The translations under genes and the position numbers were made by a program. A DNA stretch of 64,000 nt from JAOUEA01 sp040882605 (GTDB lineage: Bacteria > Actinomycetota > UBA4738 > HRBIN12), in NCBI GenBank assembly GCA_040882605.1, contig JBBEAY010000061.1, positions 1-64,000 of the forward strand, read 5' to 3'. This document shows positions 41,621-51,004 of this stretch, piece by piece; positions within the stretch are counted from its first letter, which is position 1, and the number at the start of each line of letters is the position of its first letter. Under the pieces are notes generated by a model. That model searched no databases. It saw nothing but the letters and a program-made list of their open reading frames with translations, and was not told the origin of the DNA.

Positions 41621-42558
41621 TGGCCACGACCAGAGGCACCGCGACACACCTGCTGCTCGATGTGTCGAGCCTCGCCTACCGCGCGTACTTCGCGCTGAAG
41701 GACTCGGTGCGCGCTCCCGACGGACGCCCGATGGGCGCCGTGCACGGCTACCTCGGCATGGTGACGCGCCTCGTCGCGACTCGGCGCCCCGACTCGGTCG
41801 TGCACGTGTATGACCACGATTGGCGGCCGATGGCGCGAACCCTGCTCTACGCCGGATACAAGGCCGACCGTCCCCCCGAGCCCGACGACCTCACGCCCCA
41901 GTTCGTGCTGCTGCGCGGCGTGCTCGAGGCGACCGGCGCCACCCAGGCCCACGCCCCCGACTGGGAAGCCGAGGACGCGATCGGAGGTATCTGCGCCCGC
42001 GGCAAGCCCACGGATCGCTTCGAGATCGTGAGCGGAGATCGCGATCTGCTGCAGCTCGTGCACGACCCCGATGTGCGGCTGCTGTACACCCTGCGAGGCG
42101 TGAGCGAGCTGCGCGAGTTCGACGAGGCGACTGTGCTCGAGCACTACGGCGTGCCCGCATCTCGCTACGCGGAATTCGCGATCCTGCGCGGCGACCCTTC
42201 CGACGCGCTGCCGGGCGTTCGAGGGGTCGGTGAGAAGACCGCCCGAGCGCTCGTACGAACCTACCCCGACATCGACGCGATGCTCGCCGACTCGGCGGGT
42301 GGCCGGCCTGCGCCCGGCCCTCTGAAAGGCTCGCCGGCGCTGCGGTCCCGGCTGCTCGACGCCGCCGACTACCTTGGCGCGATGCGCCAGCTCGTGCCGA
42401 TCAAGACCGATGCTCCGCTCGAAGTCTGGGCGGGAACGCGCGACGACGAAGTCGCGGAGGGGCTGGCAGAGACGAACGGGCTGCGAGGGCCCATGCAGCG
42501 CCTCCGTGCAGCTCTCGACGGCATCGGGACGAGCGCAAGCGGTTCCGGCGGTGACTAG
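41620..42558 (+). CDS. 5'-3' exonuclease/flap endonuclease (stand-alone PolA-N-like)
   Basis: Protein of 312 aa with the PIN-like FEN nuclease fold: LLLDVSSLAYRAYFAL, the acidic metal residues in DWEAEDAIGGI and VSGDRDLLQLV, and the H3TH element (GVRGVGEKTARALVRTYPDID). It corresponds to the 5' nuclease domain of DNA polymerase I without the polymerase, as in actinobacterial ExoIX-like proteins. It removes RNA primers or flaps. Its position after the glycosylase suggests a role in base excision repair. Confidence 0.9.
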   Translation: MATTRGTATHLLLDVSSLAYRAYFALKDSVRAPDGRPMGAVHGYLGMVTRLVATRRPDSVVHVYDHDWRPMARTLLYAGYKADRPPEPDDLTPQFVLLRGVLEATGATQAHAPDWEAEDAIGGICARGKPTDRFEIVSGDRDLLQLVHDPDVRLLYTLRGVSELREFDEATVLEHYGVPASRYAEFAILRGDPSDALPGVRGVGEKTARALVRTYPDIDAMLADSAGGRPAPGPLKGSPALRSRLLDAADYLGAMRQLVPIKTDAPLEVWAGTRDDEVAEGLAETNGLRGPMQRLRAALDGIGTSASGSGGD

Positions 42559-42571
42559 CCTCAGGCGGCGA

Positions 42572-45298
42572 TCACCGGCCGAGGCCGGCGTCCTTGTCGA
42601 ACTTGTCGCCCTTCTTCCGCGCAGCGGTCTGGGCAAGTCGTGAGCGGAGGCTGAGGGCTGCCCTTGTGCCCTCGCCCTCCCCAACGCCCGGCTCGTCATC
42701 ACCCGGCGTCGCCCCGAGGCCGGATAACGACTCGATCTGAGCGTATGCGTGACGCATCCGGCTGGACATGTTGTCCAGCTCGTCTTCGAGGCGCGCGATC
42801 TCGTCCACGAGATCCTGGGTGCCCGGGGTCGAGGAAGCATGGCCTCGTTCCGCATGGCCCGGTTCCGAGCCCGTGGCGCGTTGCACGGCGTCGACCGCCT
42901 CGGCGCGCGCGCGCTCGATGGCGGCCGTCGCCTCAGCCCTGGCCGCCGCGATCTCCGCCTCGGCGCGCTCTTCCGTGGAGTGGGCGCGGAGCTCTGCCTC
43001 GGCGGCTTCGGTCTTGAATGCCGACGCCGACGCCGTGGCCTCAGCCAGCCTCACCTCGAGCTCGTGGGCACCCCGCTCCACGTCGGAGGCGAGGGAATCG
43101 GCCGCCTCGAACCGCTCGGCGGCTGCCAGCTCGGCCTCCTGCGCGCGCACAGTTGCGACTTCCTTCTTCGCCCGAGCCTCCTCGGAATCGGCCTCGGCTT
43201 CACGCACACGAACCTCTGCCTGGCGCAGTGCATCGTCGACGCCGGCGGCCAGGCGTTCAGCCTCCTCGGCACGGGCGACAGCGGCCGCGGCGCCCGCGCG
43301 TGCCGACTCGGCCGCGATCGAAGCGTCGTCCGCGCGTCTTCCTGCGGCGGCGACCTTCTCGTCCGCAGCGCGGACCCGGCCTTCGGATTCGGCCAGCGAC
43401 GCCTCGAGGTCGGCGAGGCGCCCCCGGACCTCCGCACGGTCGGCCTCGATCCGCTCACGAGCCTCCGCCCGAGCCGTTTCGACCAGCTTCGCGGAATCGG
43501 CGCGGGTCGTCTCGACGAGCTTCGCGGATCGGTTGCGGACGGCCTCGAGCTCAGTCGTGAGCTCCTCGCGCCGGCGCTGCTCACGGTGGGTGAGCGTCTG
43601 CTGCTCAACGAGATCGGTGGCGACCGACTTTGCGCGGGCGTCCGCGTCCGATGCTCGAGCCTCGACCTCGGCGATGCGCACTTCGAGAGCGACCGCGCGC
43701 GAACTCTCGCGTTCGGCTTCGTTTCGAGATGCCTCAACGACCCGCTCGAGCTCGGCCGCGGATCCGTTCGCCGTGAGCAGTTGCCCCTCGAGCTGCGCGA
43801 CCAGCCCTTCGACGCTGCCCTTCTCACCGAGCGCGCTTTCCAGGCGGGCCTCCGCTTCGGAGGCGCGAGACTCCAGTTGAACGGCGCCGGTCTCCAGTTG
43901 GGAAGCGCGACTCTCTGCTTGATCTGCGCGCGATCGTTCAGCCTCCGTCTGGTCGGTCATCGCCGAGAGCGTCCGTTCGAGATCCGCCTTCGCAACGCGC
44001 TCCTTGTCGAGCGACGCCTCGAGGGTGGCGATCTGCTGCTGGATGTCCGCGGCTTCGCTCACGGCTTCGGCGAGCCGCGACTCGGCTTCAGCGAAGCGGG
44101 CGTCGGTGTCGGTGTCCTTCGAGGCTTCAGCGGCGGCCAGCTCACGGGCCTCTGCGGCCGCCTCTTCCGCGGCCGCGGCTCGGCGCTCTACTTCTGCCGC
44201 CTGCTGCTCCGCGGCCCCGGCTCGCTGCTCGGCGTCCGCGATGGCCGCCCGATCTCGCTGGGCGCCGGCCTCAGCCGCACGCAGCCCGTCGGCAAGATCG
44301 GCGGCCCGAGCGTTCGCCTCGCCCGCCGCCTGCTCGGCTTCAGCTCGGGCTGCGTCGCTGCTCGCCAGATCGTGCTCGAGCGACTCGATGCGGGCCAGCG
44401 CCTCGGCGTTCGGCACGCCGGCACTCGCTTCGGCGGCCGCCGCGCGCAGTCGCTCCATCTCGTCCTGGGCGAGCTCGAGACCAGCTTCCACGTGCGCCGC
44501 CCGCACAGCGGCGTCCCGTTCCCGCTCCTGCGCTTCGTGGGCTCGGCGTTCGATCTCGACGACACGCTCTTCGGCGGCCCTCGTGCGTTCCTCTGCTCTG
44601 ATCAGGCCCTCGTCGGCCTGGGTCCGCTGTTCGGCGAGCGCGCGCTCGCGACCGGGCGTGATGAAGCCGCCAGTGCGCGCCCCCGATCCCGGCAGCGAAG
44701 CGATCACCACGAATAGCAACGACACTGCCGCTCCGACAGCACCCGCGACGCGCAGCAGCGACCACGGTGAGCCCGCGCCCGTCGCGATGCGTTCGTACCC
44801 CTGGTCGACCTCGACCGCGCCGAGCGAGCGGTCCTGACCGAGCCGCAGAGGCACGAAGGTCGCGAACACCTGGGCATCGCTCGATCGCACCGAGTCGATC
44901 CTGCCGCCTCGTGTCGCCGCGTACACCGAGTCGAGGTCGGCACTCACGGCGTCGGGCTCGTCGGCGGCGTCGGTCGAGAAGAGCAGGTCCCCCGAGGGCG
45001 ACCACACTCGAACGCGGAAGGCGGTCCCATCGGCCAGCACACCGCGTTGCAGGCGCGAGAGCAGATCGCTGGTGGCGTCCCCACCGATCGCACCCGAGAC
45101 ATCGCCGGGCGCGAGCACCGACGCCACGCCTGCGTTCGCGAGACCCTTCGCTGTGATCTGCGCCTGAACTTCAGCTTCCTCGAGCGCTCGGGCGCCCAGG
45201 AACATCGCGCCGATCGCGAGCGCAAGGCAGACCAGCAACAGGGTGACGAACGTGCGTCGTCCCCTTCGGATCGCATTCAACGCGCGGCCACCACTCAC
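42572..45298 (-). CDS. Membrane-anchored receptor-like giant coiled-coil protein
   Basis: About 908 aa from the GTG at 45298; GTG at 45343 and ATG at 45448 are alternatives, and none has a convincing ribosome-binding site. TM1 about residues 17-37; an extracytoplasmic domain about 40-175 with the sensor-like strand pattern FRVRVWSPSGDLLFSTD; TM2 about 180-205; then roughly 650 residues of Ala/Glu/Arg-rich coiled coil, ending in a short acidic/basic tail. The N-terminal part resembles the ligand-binding region of sensor kinases, but no HAMP, kinase or GGDEF domain follows. A polar scaffold or cell-shape (DivIVA/Scy-like) role is possible. Function unknown. Confidence 0.75.
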   Translation of the reverse strand: MSGGRALNAIRRGRRTFVTLLLVCLALAIGAMFLGARALEEAEVQAQITAKGLANAGVASVLAPGDVSGAIGGDATSDLLSRLQRGVLADGTAFRVRVWSPSGDLLFSTDAADEPDAVSADLDSVYAATRGGRIDSVRSSDAQVFATFVPLRLGQDRSLGAVEVDQGYERIATGAGSPWSLLRVAGAVGAAVSLLFVVIASLPGSGARTGGFITPGRERALAEQRTQADEGLIRAEERTRAAEERVVEIERRAHEAQERERDAAVRAAHVEAGLELAQDEMERLRAAAAEASAGVPNAEALARIESLEHDLASSDAARAEAEQAAGEANARAADLADGLRAAEAGAQRDRAAIADAEQRAGAAEQQAAEVERRAAAAEEAAAEARELAAAEASKDTDTDARFAEAESRLAEAVSEAADIQQQIATLEASLDKERVAKADLERTLSAMTDQTEAERSRADQAESRASQLETGAVQLESRASEAEARLESALGEKGSVEGLVAQLEGQLLTANGSAAELERVVEASRNEAERESSRAVALEVRIAEVEARASDADARAKSVATDLVEQQTLTHREQRRREELTTELEAVRNRSAKLVETTRADSAKLVETARAEARERIEADRAEVRGRLADLEASLAESEGRVRAADEKVAAAGRRADDASIAAESARAGAAAAVARAEEAERLAAGVDDALRQAEVRVREAEADSEEARAKKEVATVRAQEAELAAAERFEAADSLASDVERGAHELEVRLAEATASASAFKTEAAEAELRAHSTEERAEAEIAAARAEATAAIERARAEAVDAVQRATGSEPGHAERGHASSTPGTQDLVDEIARLEDELDNMSSRMRHAYAQIESLSGLGATPGDDEPGVGEGEGTRAALSLRSRLAQTAARKKGDKFDKDAGLGR

Positions 45299-45446
45299 GC
45301 TCGAGGAACCTCGCCCACTTCCTGATCGCCAGAACCTGTCCACCTCCCATCGGCCACTGGGGGGACTCGCCTGAGCGCTGGCGCTCGATCCGGCGCCGCG
45401 AGCGTCGTTGCGAGGCCCACTTACGCCCAATACGCTCGCCGCTACC

Positions 45447-46379
45447 ATGAGATCGCCCAGATCCGCGCCGCGAGCCCTGATGCTCGCCACGATCACCGTG
45501 CTCGCGATCACGTCGGCGGCCTGCGACGACCCGACGCCGCAAGGATCGCCCGTGTGCCGGCGCGGCTCCCCCAGGATATCCGTCTTCCAGGGGCCAGAGG
45601 GAGCATGCATCCCACGCAGCCAGATCGTGGGCTACCGCTGCGAGAACGCCGACCCTCTCATCATGTTCGACGAAGGAAGCGGGGCCGAGCGACGCTTCCT
45701 CGGCGGGGTATTCACGGTCGTGGTGCCGAGACTGCCCGAGGGAGCCGAGGTCATCGGCGTCGGCGACGGGGCTCAGCTCGTCACCGTGGCGGGGGACGAT
45801 CGCCGTCTCTACACGGTGCGCGGCTCGTCGATATGGCGGTGGCTCGCGCTGCCGCCGGCCTCGCAGCTCGCTCCCGACTTGCCACAAGCGTTCATGCTGG
45901 GTGACTCGTTGCTCGACGGCGGCGCGCCTGGATTGATCGCGGCGTTGCCCGAGTGGACGATCGAGATCGACGCCTTGCCGGGACGAGGATCGGCCACGGG
46001 TGCAGCGATCGCCGAGGCGCGTACGGCCACGGATCAGGTAGTCCTGGTGGAGCTCGGCACCAACGACCGAGGCACCGAAGCCTTCGCACAGAATGCCAAG
46101 CGCATCGTGTCGGGATTCCGCGAGGCGGCGCTCGTCCTGTGGCAGACCGTGCAGGGCCCTCCCGACATCGTGGCCGCGCCCGAGATCAATGCGGCGATCG
46201 GGACGCTCGCCGGGCGCCGGCCCAACATGGCGATCGTGGATTGGGACGCCGGCGTGCCCGAGGAGCTCCTCTTCGACGGCGTGCACCCCGACCCGGACCA
46301 TCAGGATGCGATGGCCACACTGATCGCGCCGATGCTCGAGCGATGGCGAGCAGCCGCGACGCAGCAGCCGAGCTGCTGA
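45447..46379 (+). CDS. SGNH-hydrolase-like lipoprotein
   Basis: Protein of 310 aa. Lipoprotein signal with the lipid-acceptor Cys at residue 26 (ITSAAC). A unique beta-rich N-terminal region with four Cys follows, then an SGNH/GDSL domain from about residue 145: block I FMLGDSLLDGG (Ser nucleophile), block III VELGTND (Asn), and block V DGVHPDPDH (Asp/His). The fold resembles the C-terminal OatA-type acetyltransferase/esterase. It probably modifies an O-acyl group on the envelope. Its ATG overlaps the alternative ATG of the divergent coiled-coil gene. Confidence 0.82.
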   Translation: MRSPRSAPRALMLATITVLAITSAACDDPTPQGSPVCRRGSPRISVFQGPEGACIPRSQIVGYRCENADPLIMFDEGSGAERRFLGGVFTVVVPRLPEGAEVIGVGDGAQLVTVAGDDRRLYTVRGSSIWRWLALPPASQLAPDLPQAFMLGDSLLDGGAPGLIAALPEWTIEIDALPGRGSATGAAIAEARTATDQVVLVELGTNDRGTEAFAQNAKRIVSGFREAALVLWQTVQGPPDIVAAPEINAAIGTLAGRRPNMAIVDWDAGVPEELLFDGVHPDPDHQDAMATLIAPMLERWRAAATQQPSC

Positions 46380-46417
46380 CCTGGCGCGGCAAGGCTGACG
46401 AGGCTACGGTTGACGCT

Positions 46418-46861
46418 GTGACAGCACACACCGCTCAGGGAGGGGATCGTCCCACCACCGGGAGCGCCATCGCTCGGCGCCTCGAACAGGCCCGGTCGAG
46501 TCTGGACCGGGTCACAGCGGAGCAGGCGTTCGCCGAGTGCGAGCTCGGAGCGCTGCTCGTCGACACACGGACGTTCGAGCAGCGGCGCGTGCAGGGCGAC
46601 GTGCCCGGCGCGCTGTGCATCGACCGCACCGTGCTCGAGTGGCGCCTCGACCCGACCGGCCCATGGTGCATCGCCGAAGTCGAAGGCCCCGAGGCCCGCA
46701 TCATCGTGATGTGTCGTCAGGGCTACAGCTCGAGCCTCGCGGCGGTCTCGCTGCAGGCCATCGGGCTCCCTCGAGCGACCGACATCATCGGCGGCTTCGA
46801 GGCCTGGCGCGACGCCGGGCTCCCTGTGAAGCCGTTCGTGGATCCCGGCGACCCCGGATAG
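46418..46861 (+). CDS. Rhodanese-like sulfurtransferase
   Basis: Protein of 147 aa from a GTG (an alternative ATG lies 25 codons upstream, overlapping the previous gene). It is a single rhodanese domain with the active-site loop CRQGYSSS (C99), LLVDTRTFEQR and IIGGFEAWRDAGLPV. It transfers sulfane sulfur or binds a partner via a persulfide. It probably shares a message with the SGNH gene, 38 bases upstream. Confidence 0.85.
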   Translation: MTAHTAQGGDRPTTGSAIARRLEQARSSLDRVTAEQAFAECELGALLVDTRTFEQRRVQGDVPGALCIDRTVLEWRLDPTGPWCIAEVEGPEARIIVMCRQGYSSSLAAVSLQAIGLPRATDIIGGFEAWRDAGLPVKPFVDPGDPG

Positions 46862-46879
46862 CCGCTTGCAGACTCGCGC

Positions 46880-47815
46880 TCACCCGGCGGGCGGCAACGT
46901 CTCCGGCTCAGGGTAGACAGGATCTCGCCGTGCGGCGCGAACGACGATCGCGGCGGTCGCCACGACGACGACGATACCTCCGAGCGCGGTCAGGGTTGTC
47001 AGCCGTTCGTCGAGCACGATCCATGCCGCGACCGAGCCGATCACCGGCTGCGATTGCAGTAGCAGCGAGCCGAGCCAGGCTTCCACGAACCGGTGCGACC
47101 ATGCGACCGAGAGATGTCCTAGCAGGCCGGGCACGACCGCGATCAGCACGATCCAGCTCCAGTCCGAGGCGTCGGGAGGCCGAAGCGATGTGCGGGTCAC
47201 GAGCGACATCGCCGTGACCGCGACGGCGGAGACCAGCATGACGCTCGCCATGTACTCCATGGCGTGAACCCGCTCCCTCGCCCGCTTCGAGAACAGCCAG
47301 TACGCGGTCCAGGTCAACACGCTGAGGCCTGCGGCAGCATCGCCCACGGGGCTCCAGTTCGGCGAGCCCTGCGATCCGATCGCCACGAGCGCGACCCCCA
47401 GGAACGATGAGCCGATCACGATCGCGTCGCGCCGGTCGAGGGCCTCACCGAACCACCGGACGGCGCCGAGCGTGATGAACACGGGGGCCAGGGCGCCGAT
47501 GATCGTCGCGTTCGCGACGCTCGTGAGCCGGAACGCCGTGAACGTCAAGACGATGTCGAATGCGAAGAACGATCCGCCGAGTGCGGACAGGCGCAGGGTC
47601 CTCCAAGTGAGGCGGCGGCCGGTCACCAGAAAGATCACCACGTACAGCGCAACGCCGATCCACAGCCGGTAGCTCGCGAACGCCAGCGTCGGCATCTCGA
47701 TCTGTTTCAGCACCAGCGGCACCAGGCCCCATACGACCGTCGTGAACGACAACAGGCCGATACCGATCGTCCTGCGGGACCGCTCCTCAACCGGTGGTGC
47801 CGCCGCCGCTGTCAC
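46880..47815 (-). CDS. EamA/DMT-family transporter
   Basis: Protein of about 311 aa from the GTG at 47815; the frame continues upstream to 48016 with no homology, and the start is uncertain because no clear ribosome-binding site is visible. Ten hydrophobic helices form two EamA repeats (first from IGIGLLSFTTVVWGLVPLV, second from about residue 160). The family exports or imports amino acids and metabolites; the substrate is unknown. It is divergent from the DUF4331 gene across a 342-base region holding two palindromes. Confidence 0.85.
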   Translation of the reverse strand: MTAAAAPPVEERSRRTIGIGLLSFTTVVWGLVPLVLKQIEMPTLAFASYRLWIGVALYVVIFLVTGRRLTWRTLRLSALGGSFFAFDIVLTFTAFRLTSVANATIIGALAPVFITLGAVRWFGEALDRRDAIVIGSSFLGVALVAIGSQGSPNWSPVGDAAAGLSVLTWTAYWLFSKRARERVHAMEYMASVMLVSAVAVTAMSLVTRTSLRPPDASDWSWIVLIAVVPGLLGHLSVAWSHRFVEAWLGSLLLQSQPVIGSVAAWIVLDERLTTLTALGGIVVVVATAAIVVRAARRDPVYPEPETLPPAG

Positions 47816-47919
47816 CGACCGACGGTACAGGAGCCGCTCTGGGCGCCGCACATGCTGGACGAAGTCGCACACGTGTTGGGCCACCATGCGTTTGGCGATG
47901 CATAGGGACGGGGATGTCG

Positions 47920-47970
47920 CTCGCGGACGCGAGTAGCGCCACGTTGGTACCGCTGCTGCAATGCATTGCA
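47920..47970. promoter_or_regulatory. Two palindromes in the EamA/DUF4331 intergenic region
   Basis: CTCGCG-GA-CGCGAG (47920-47933) and the perfect 14-base TGCAATGCATTGCA (47957-47970) lie in the stretch 47816-48157, which has no gene. The second has the form of a dimeric repressor operator and may control the EamA gene, the DUF4331 run, or both. Otherwise the stretch shows only a good ribosome-binding site (AAGGAG) at its right end. Confidence 0.45.
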
Positions 47971-48157
47971 AGAAGCATCGCTTTAGATCCACGAGCGAGG
48001 CTCCCGCGAAATCCAATCGACCGCCGCCGTGAACGGAAGGGAGTGGTGGCTGTGCCGTTCGGAGGAAGGTCTCCGCTGCGGCAGGCAGGCGGTCTTCGGA
48101 TCACAACGGCCGGAAGATCCGGCCACACGAGAAACTACAGATCGGAAGGAGTCCGTC

Positions 48158-49537
48158 TTGCAACGAAGCATCCGCAAGAGGGTCGTCGCGGGAGCAGCGT
48201 CACTGACGCTCGGCGTGGGATTGTTCGCGGGGCTCGCCCCCTCGACGGTCATCGCATCGAGCCACCGTGAGGCGCCGCTCACCTCTGCTGACCCTCAGAT
48301 CGACAACACCGATGTTTATGCGTTCGTCAGTCCCGACAAGCCCAACACGGTCTCGCTGATCAGCTCCTGGATCCCGTTCGAGGAGCCGGCCGGCGGCCCG
48401 AACTTCTACCTCTGGGCCGAGGACACGAACTACGACATCAACATCGACAACGACGGGGACGCGCGTCCTGACGTCACCTACCGGTGGCGCTTCAAGACGA
48501 AGTACCGCGACCCCAACTCGTTCATCTATAACGATGGCGCGGTCACCGGGCTGAACGACGAGAACCTGTTGATCCGCCAGACGTACGACTTGTACCGCAT
48601 GAAGGGCAACAACCGCAAGCTGCTGCTCAACAACGCGCGCGTCGCACCGAGCAACGTCGGCGCCGCGTCGATGCCGAACTACAACGCCGACCTGTTCGAC
48701 GCTGCGGTGACGACGAGCGGCAGTACCTCGAGCTGGGTCGGGCAGTCCGACGACCCGTTCTTCCTGGACCTGCGCGTGTTCGACCTGCTCTACGGTGGAA
48801 ACTTCACCGAGGTCGGCGACGACACGTTGGAAGGCTTCAACGTGAACACGTTCGCGATCCAGGTGCCCAAGAACACGGTTCGCACGAACAGCGAGTCGGT
48901 CATCGGTGTCTGGAGCACCGCCTCTCGCGGAAGCCTGAGGGTCCAGACCAACACGGGCGCCTCGAACTACAGCGGCAATGACGTTCAGGTCTCGCGCCTG
49001 GGCATGCCGTTGGTGAACGAGGTTGTCGTTCCGGTGAGCTTGAAGGACTACTTCAACGCCTCGAAGCCGAAGGACGACGCGCAGTTCAAGCCGGCGGTCA
49101 ACGACCCCGAGCTGGCACGGTTGATCAACTTCGTGTACTCGACGGTGGACCTGCCGGACTCGAACCCGAGCAAGGACGGGGTGCAGCGTAAGGACCTCGT
49201 TCAGGTGTTCTTGACCGGCGTGCCGGGAGTGAACAAGCCGGAAGGCGTGCAAGCATCCGAGATGCTGCGCCTGAACCTCGACATCGATCCGTGCACGAGT
49301 GCTTGTTCCACGCTCGGTGTGATCGGCGGAGACACGGCTGGGTTCCCGAACGGTCGTCGTCTCGATGACGACATCGTCGACATCGCGCTCCGCGTGGTCA
49401 TGGGGGTTCTGCTTACCCCTCACGACGCCGACGCCGACACCCTCGGCGACGGCGTGGACGCGAACGACCGGCCGTTCCAGGCTGCGTTCCCATACGTCGC
49501 GTACCCGACTTCTGGGTCCGACGCGAACCCGCACTGA
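48158..49537 (+). CDS. Exported DUF4331-family protein
   Basis: Protein of 459 aa. The TTG at 48158, after AAGGAG, gives a standard signal peptide (residues 1-33, VVAGAASLTLGVGLFAGLAPS, then ASSHREAP); an upstream GTG (48029) would put 43 odd residues before it. The SHREAPL start of the mature protein, DNTDVYAFVSPD, the central PFFLDLRVFDLLYGG and the C-terminal FPYVAYP block are hallmarks of DUF4331. The family has no established function. It heads a same-strand run with a TPR protein and a NicO-type transporter. Confidence 0.85.
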   Translation: MQRSIRKRVVAGAASLTLGVGLFAGLAPSTVIASSHREAPLTSADPQIDNTDVYAFVSPDKPNTVSLISSWIPFEEPAGGPNFYLWAEDTNYDINIDNDGDARPDVTYRWRFKTKYRDPNSFIYNDGAVTGLNDENLLIRQTYDLYRMKGNNRKLLLNNARVAPSNVGAASMPNYNADLFDAAVTTSGSTSSWVGQSDDPFFLDLRVFDLLYGGNFTEVGDDTLEGFNVNTFAIQVPKNTVRTNSESVIGVWSTASRGSLRVQTNTGASNYSGNDVQVSRLGMPLVNEVVVPVSLKDYFNASKPKDDAQFKPAVNDPELARLINFVYSTVDLPDSNPSKDGVQRKDLVQVFLTGVPGVNKPEGVQASEMLRLNLDIDPCTSACSTLGVIGGDTAGFPNGRRLDDDIVDIALRVVMGVLLTPHDADADTLGDGVDANDRPFQAAFPYVAYPTSGSDANPH

Positions 49538-49568
49538 CGCACCAACGAACAGCCGGTCATGAGGCCCG

Positions 49569-49600
49569 GCCGCGCGAGCGGGCGCGGCGGGGGGGGGGGC
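49569..49600 (+). other. Hairpin and G11 tract after DUF4331 gene
   Basis: GCCGCGC and GCGCGGC (49569 onward) can pair with a short loop and are followed by eleven consecutive G (49590-49600). This may be a terminator or attenuator before the TPR gene. The homopolymer length could be a sequencing or assembly artefact. Confidence 0.4.
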
Positions 49601-49651
49601 CTTCACCGGCCCGGATATCTCGGGCAGGATGGGGCGCGAGGAGGAGGCCGC

Positions 49652-51004
49652 ATGTCGAGGATGGCGAGGATGGCGACGATCACGTTCATCGCCGCTTCGG
49701 TCTTCCTCGCCGGCGGCATCGGCCTTTTCCGGTCGATCGACTCCGAGCCCGATCTTGCTCCCGTGGCCGCCGCACCGGTCGACCCAAACCTCGTGGTGTC
49801 GCCTTCGACTTCCACAGGCTCGTTGTCAGGCACGATCTTGGTGTTGCAGCTTCGGGTCGAGGAGGCGCCCGACGACTGGCAGAGCCTCGCGAGCCTGGGG
49901 CTTGCCTACGTGCAACAGGCGCGCATCACCGTCGACCCGAGCTACTACCCGAGGGCCGAGGCAGCATTGGAACGCTCGCTGACGCTGCAGCCCAAGGGAA
50001 ACGCCGGCGCGCTCGTCGGCATGGCGACGCTCAACGCCGCCCGACATGACTTCGAGACGTCGCTCGACTGGGCTGAGCGAGCCCTGGAGCAGAGCCCCGG
50101 CAGCGCCGACGCGCTCGGCGTGGTCGGCGACGCCCAACTGGAGCTCGGCCGTTACGACCAAGCCTTCGACTCCTACCAGCGCATGGTCGACACCCGTCCG
50201 GACCTGAGCTCGTACGCGCGCGTCTCGTACGCCCGGGAGCTTCTGGGCGACTCACGCGGCGCGGTCGGGGCCATGGAAGCCGCGCGCAACGTCGCCGGCA
50301 CACCTGCCGACATCGCGTGGACGAGCTTCCAGCTCGGTGAGCTTGCGTTCAACGACGGCCGCATCGACGACTCGGCCGGAGAGTACCGGCGAGGATCGCA
50401 GGCCGACGAGACGTTCGTTGCGAACCTGGCGGGGCTCGCCAAGGTGGCGTGGGCGCGGGGCGACCACGACGAGGCGATCGAGCGGTACGAGCAGGTGGTC
50501 ACACGGCTGCCGTTGCCCGAGTACGTGATCGCGCTCGGTGACGCGTACGCGGCGATCGGCGACATCGAGGTCGCGGCTCAGCGGTACGAGATCGTCCGGC
50601 TCGAGCAGCAACTGCTCACCTCGAACGGCGTCAACACCGATCTCGAGCTGGCGCTGTTCGATGCCGATCACGGACGGCCCGAGGCCGCGTTGCGTGCGGC
50701 CCGCGCTGAATGGGAACGTCGCCACAGCGTGCACGTCGCCGACGCACTGGCCTGGGCGCTCTACGCCAACGGCCGCTCAGAGGAGGCTCTTCGTTACGCG
50801 AAGCACGCGCTCTCGCTCGGCACGCGCAACGCCTCGTTCCTCTACCACGCCGCTATGATCCGGCTGGCGCTCGGCGATCGCGACGAGGCTCGCGCGCTGC
50901 TGGCCGAGGCGATCGACACGAACCCTTACTTCTCGATCCGATACGCCGAAACGGCGGCCGAGACCCTCGATCGCCTGACGGCGAGCGGCGCCGGGAACGA
51001 GTGA
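49652..51004 (+). CDS. Exported or membrane-anchored TPR protein
   Basis: Protein of 450 aa, ATG after GAGGAGGAGG. One N-terminal hydrophobic segment (residues 5-26) anchors or exports it, and a low-complexity linker follows. About eight to nine tetratricopeptide repeats fill residues 65-440 (for example ALVGMATLNAARHDFETSLDWAERAL, and ADALAWALYANGRSEEALRYAKHAL). TPR arrays are protein-binding scaffolds, so this likely serves DUF4331 or the transporter on the outer face of the membrane. Its stop overlaps the next ATG (TGATG), implying coupled translation with the transporter. Confidence 0.85.
   Translation: MSRMARMATITFIAASVFLAGGIGLFRSIDSEPDLAPVAAAPVDPNLVVSPSTSTGSLSGTILVLQLRVEEAPDDWQSLASLGLAYVQQARITVDPSYYPRAEAALERSLTLQPKGNAGALVGMATLNAARHDFETSLDWAERALEQSPGSADALGVVGDAQLELGRYDQAFDSYQRMVDTRPDLSSYARVSYARELLGDSRGAVGAMEAARNVAGTPADIAWTSFQLGELAFNDGRIDDSAGEYRRGSQADETFVANLAGLAKVAWARGDHDEAIERYEQVVTRLPLPEYVIALGDAYAAIGDIEVAAQRYEIVRLEQQLLTSNGVNTDLELALFDADHGRPEAALRAARAEWERRHSVHVADALAWALYANGRSEEALRYAKHALSLGTRNASFLYHAAMIRLALGDRDEARALLAEAIDTNPYFSIRYAETAAETLDRLTASGAGNE

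Noticed and set aside
49590..49600. G11 homopolymer as a phase-variation switch
   Set aside because: It is outside any coding region and promoter spacing cannot be judged; a sequencing or assembly artefact is as likely.
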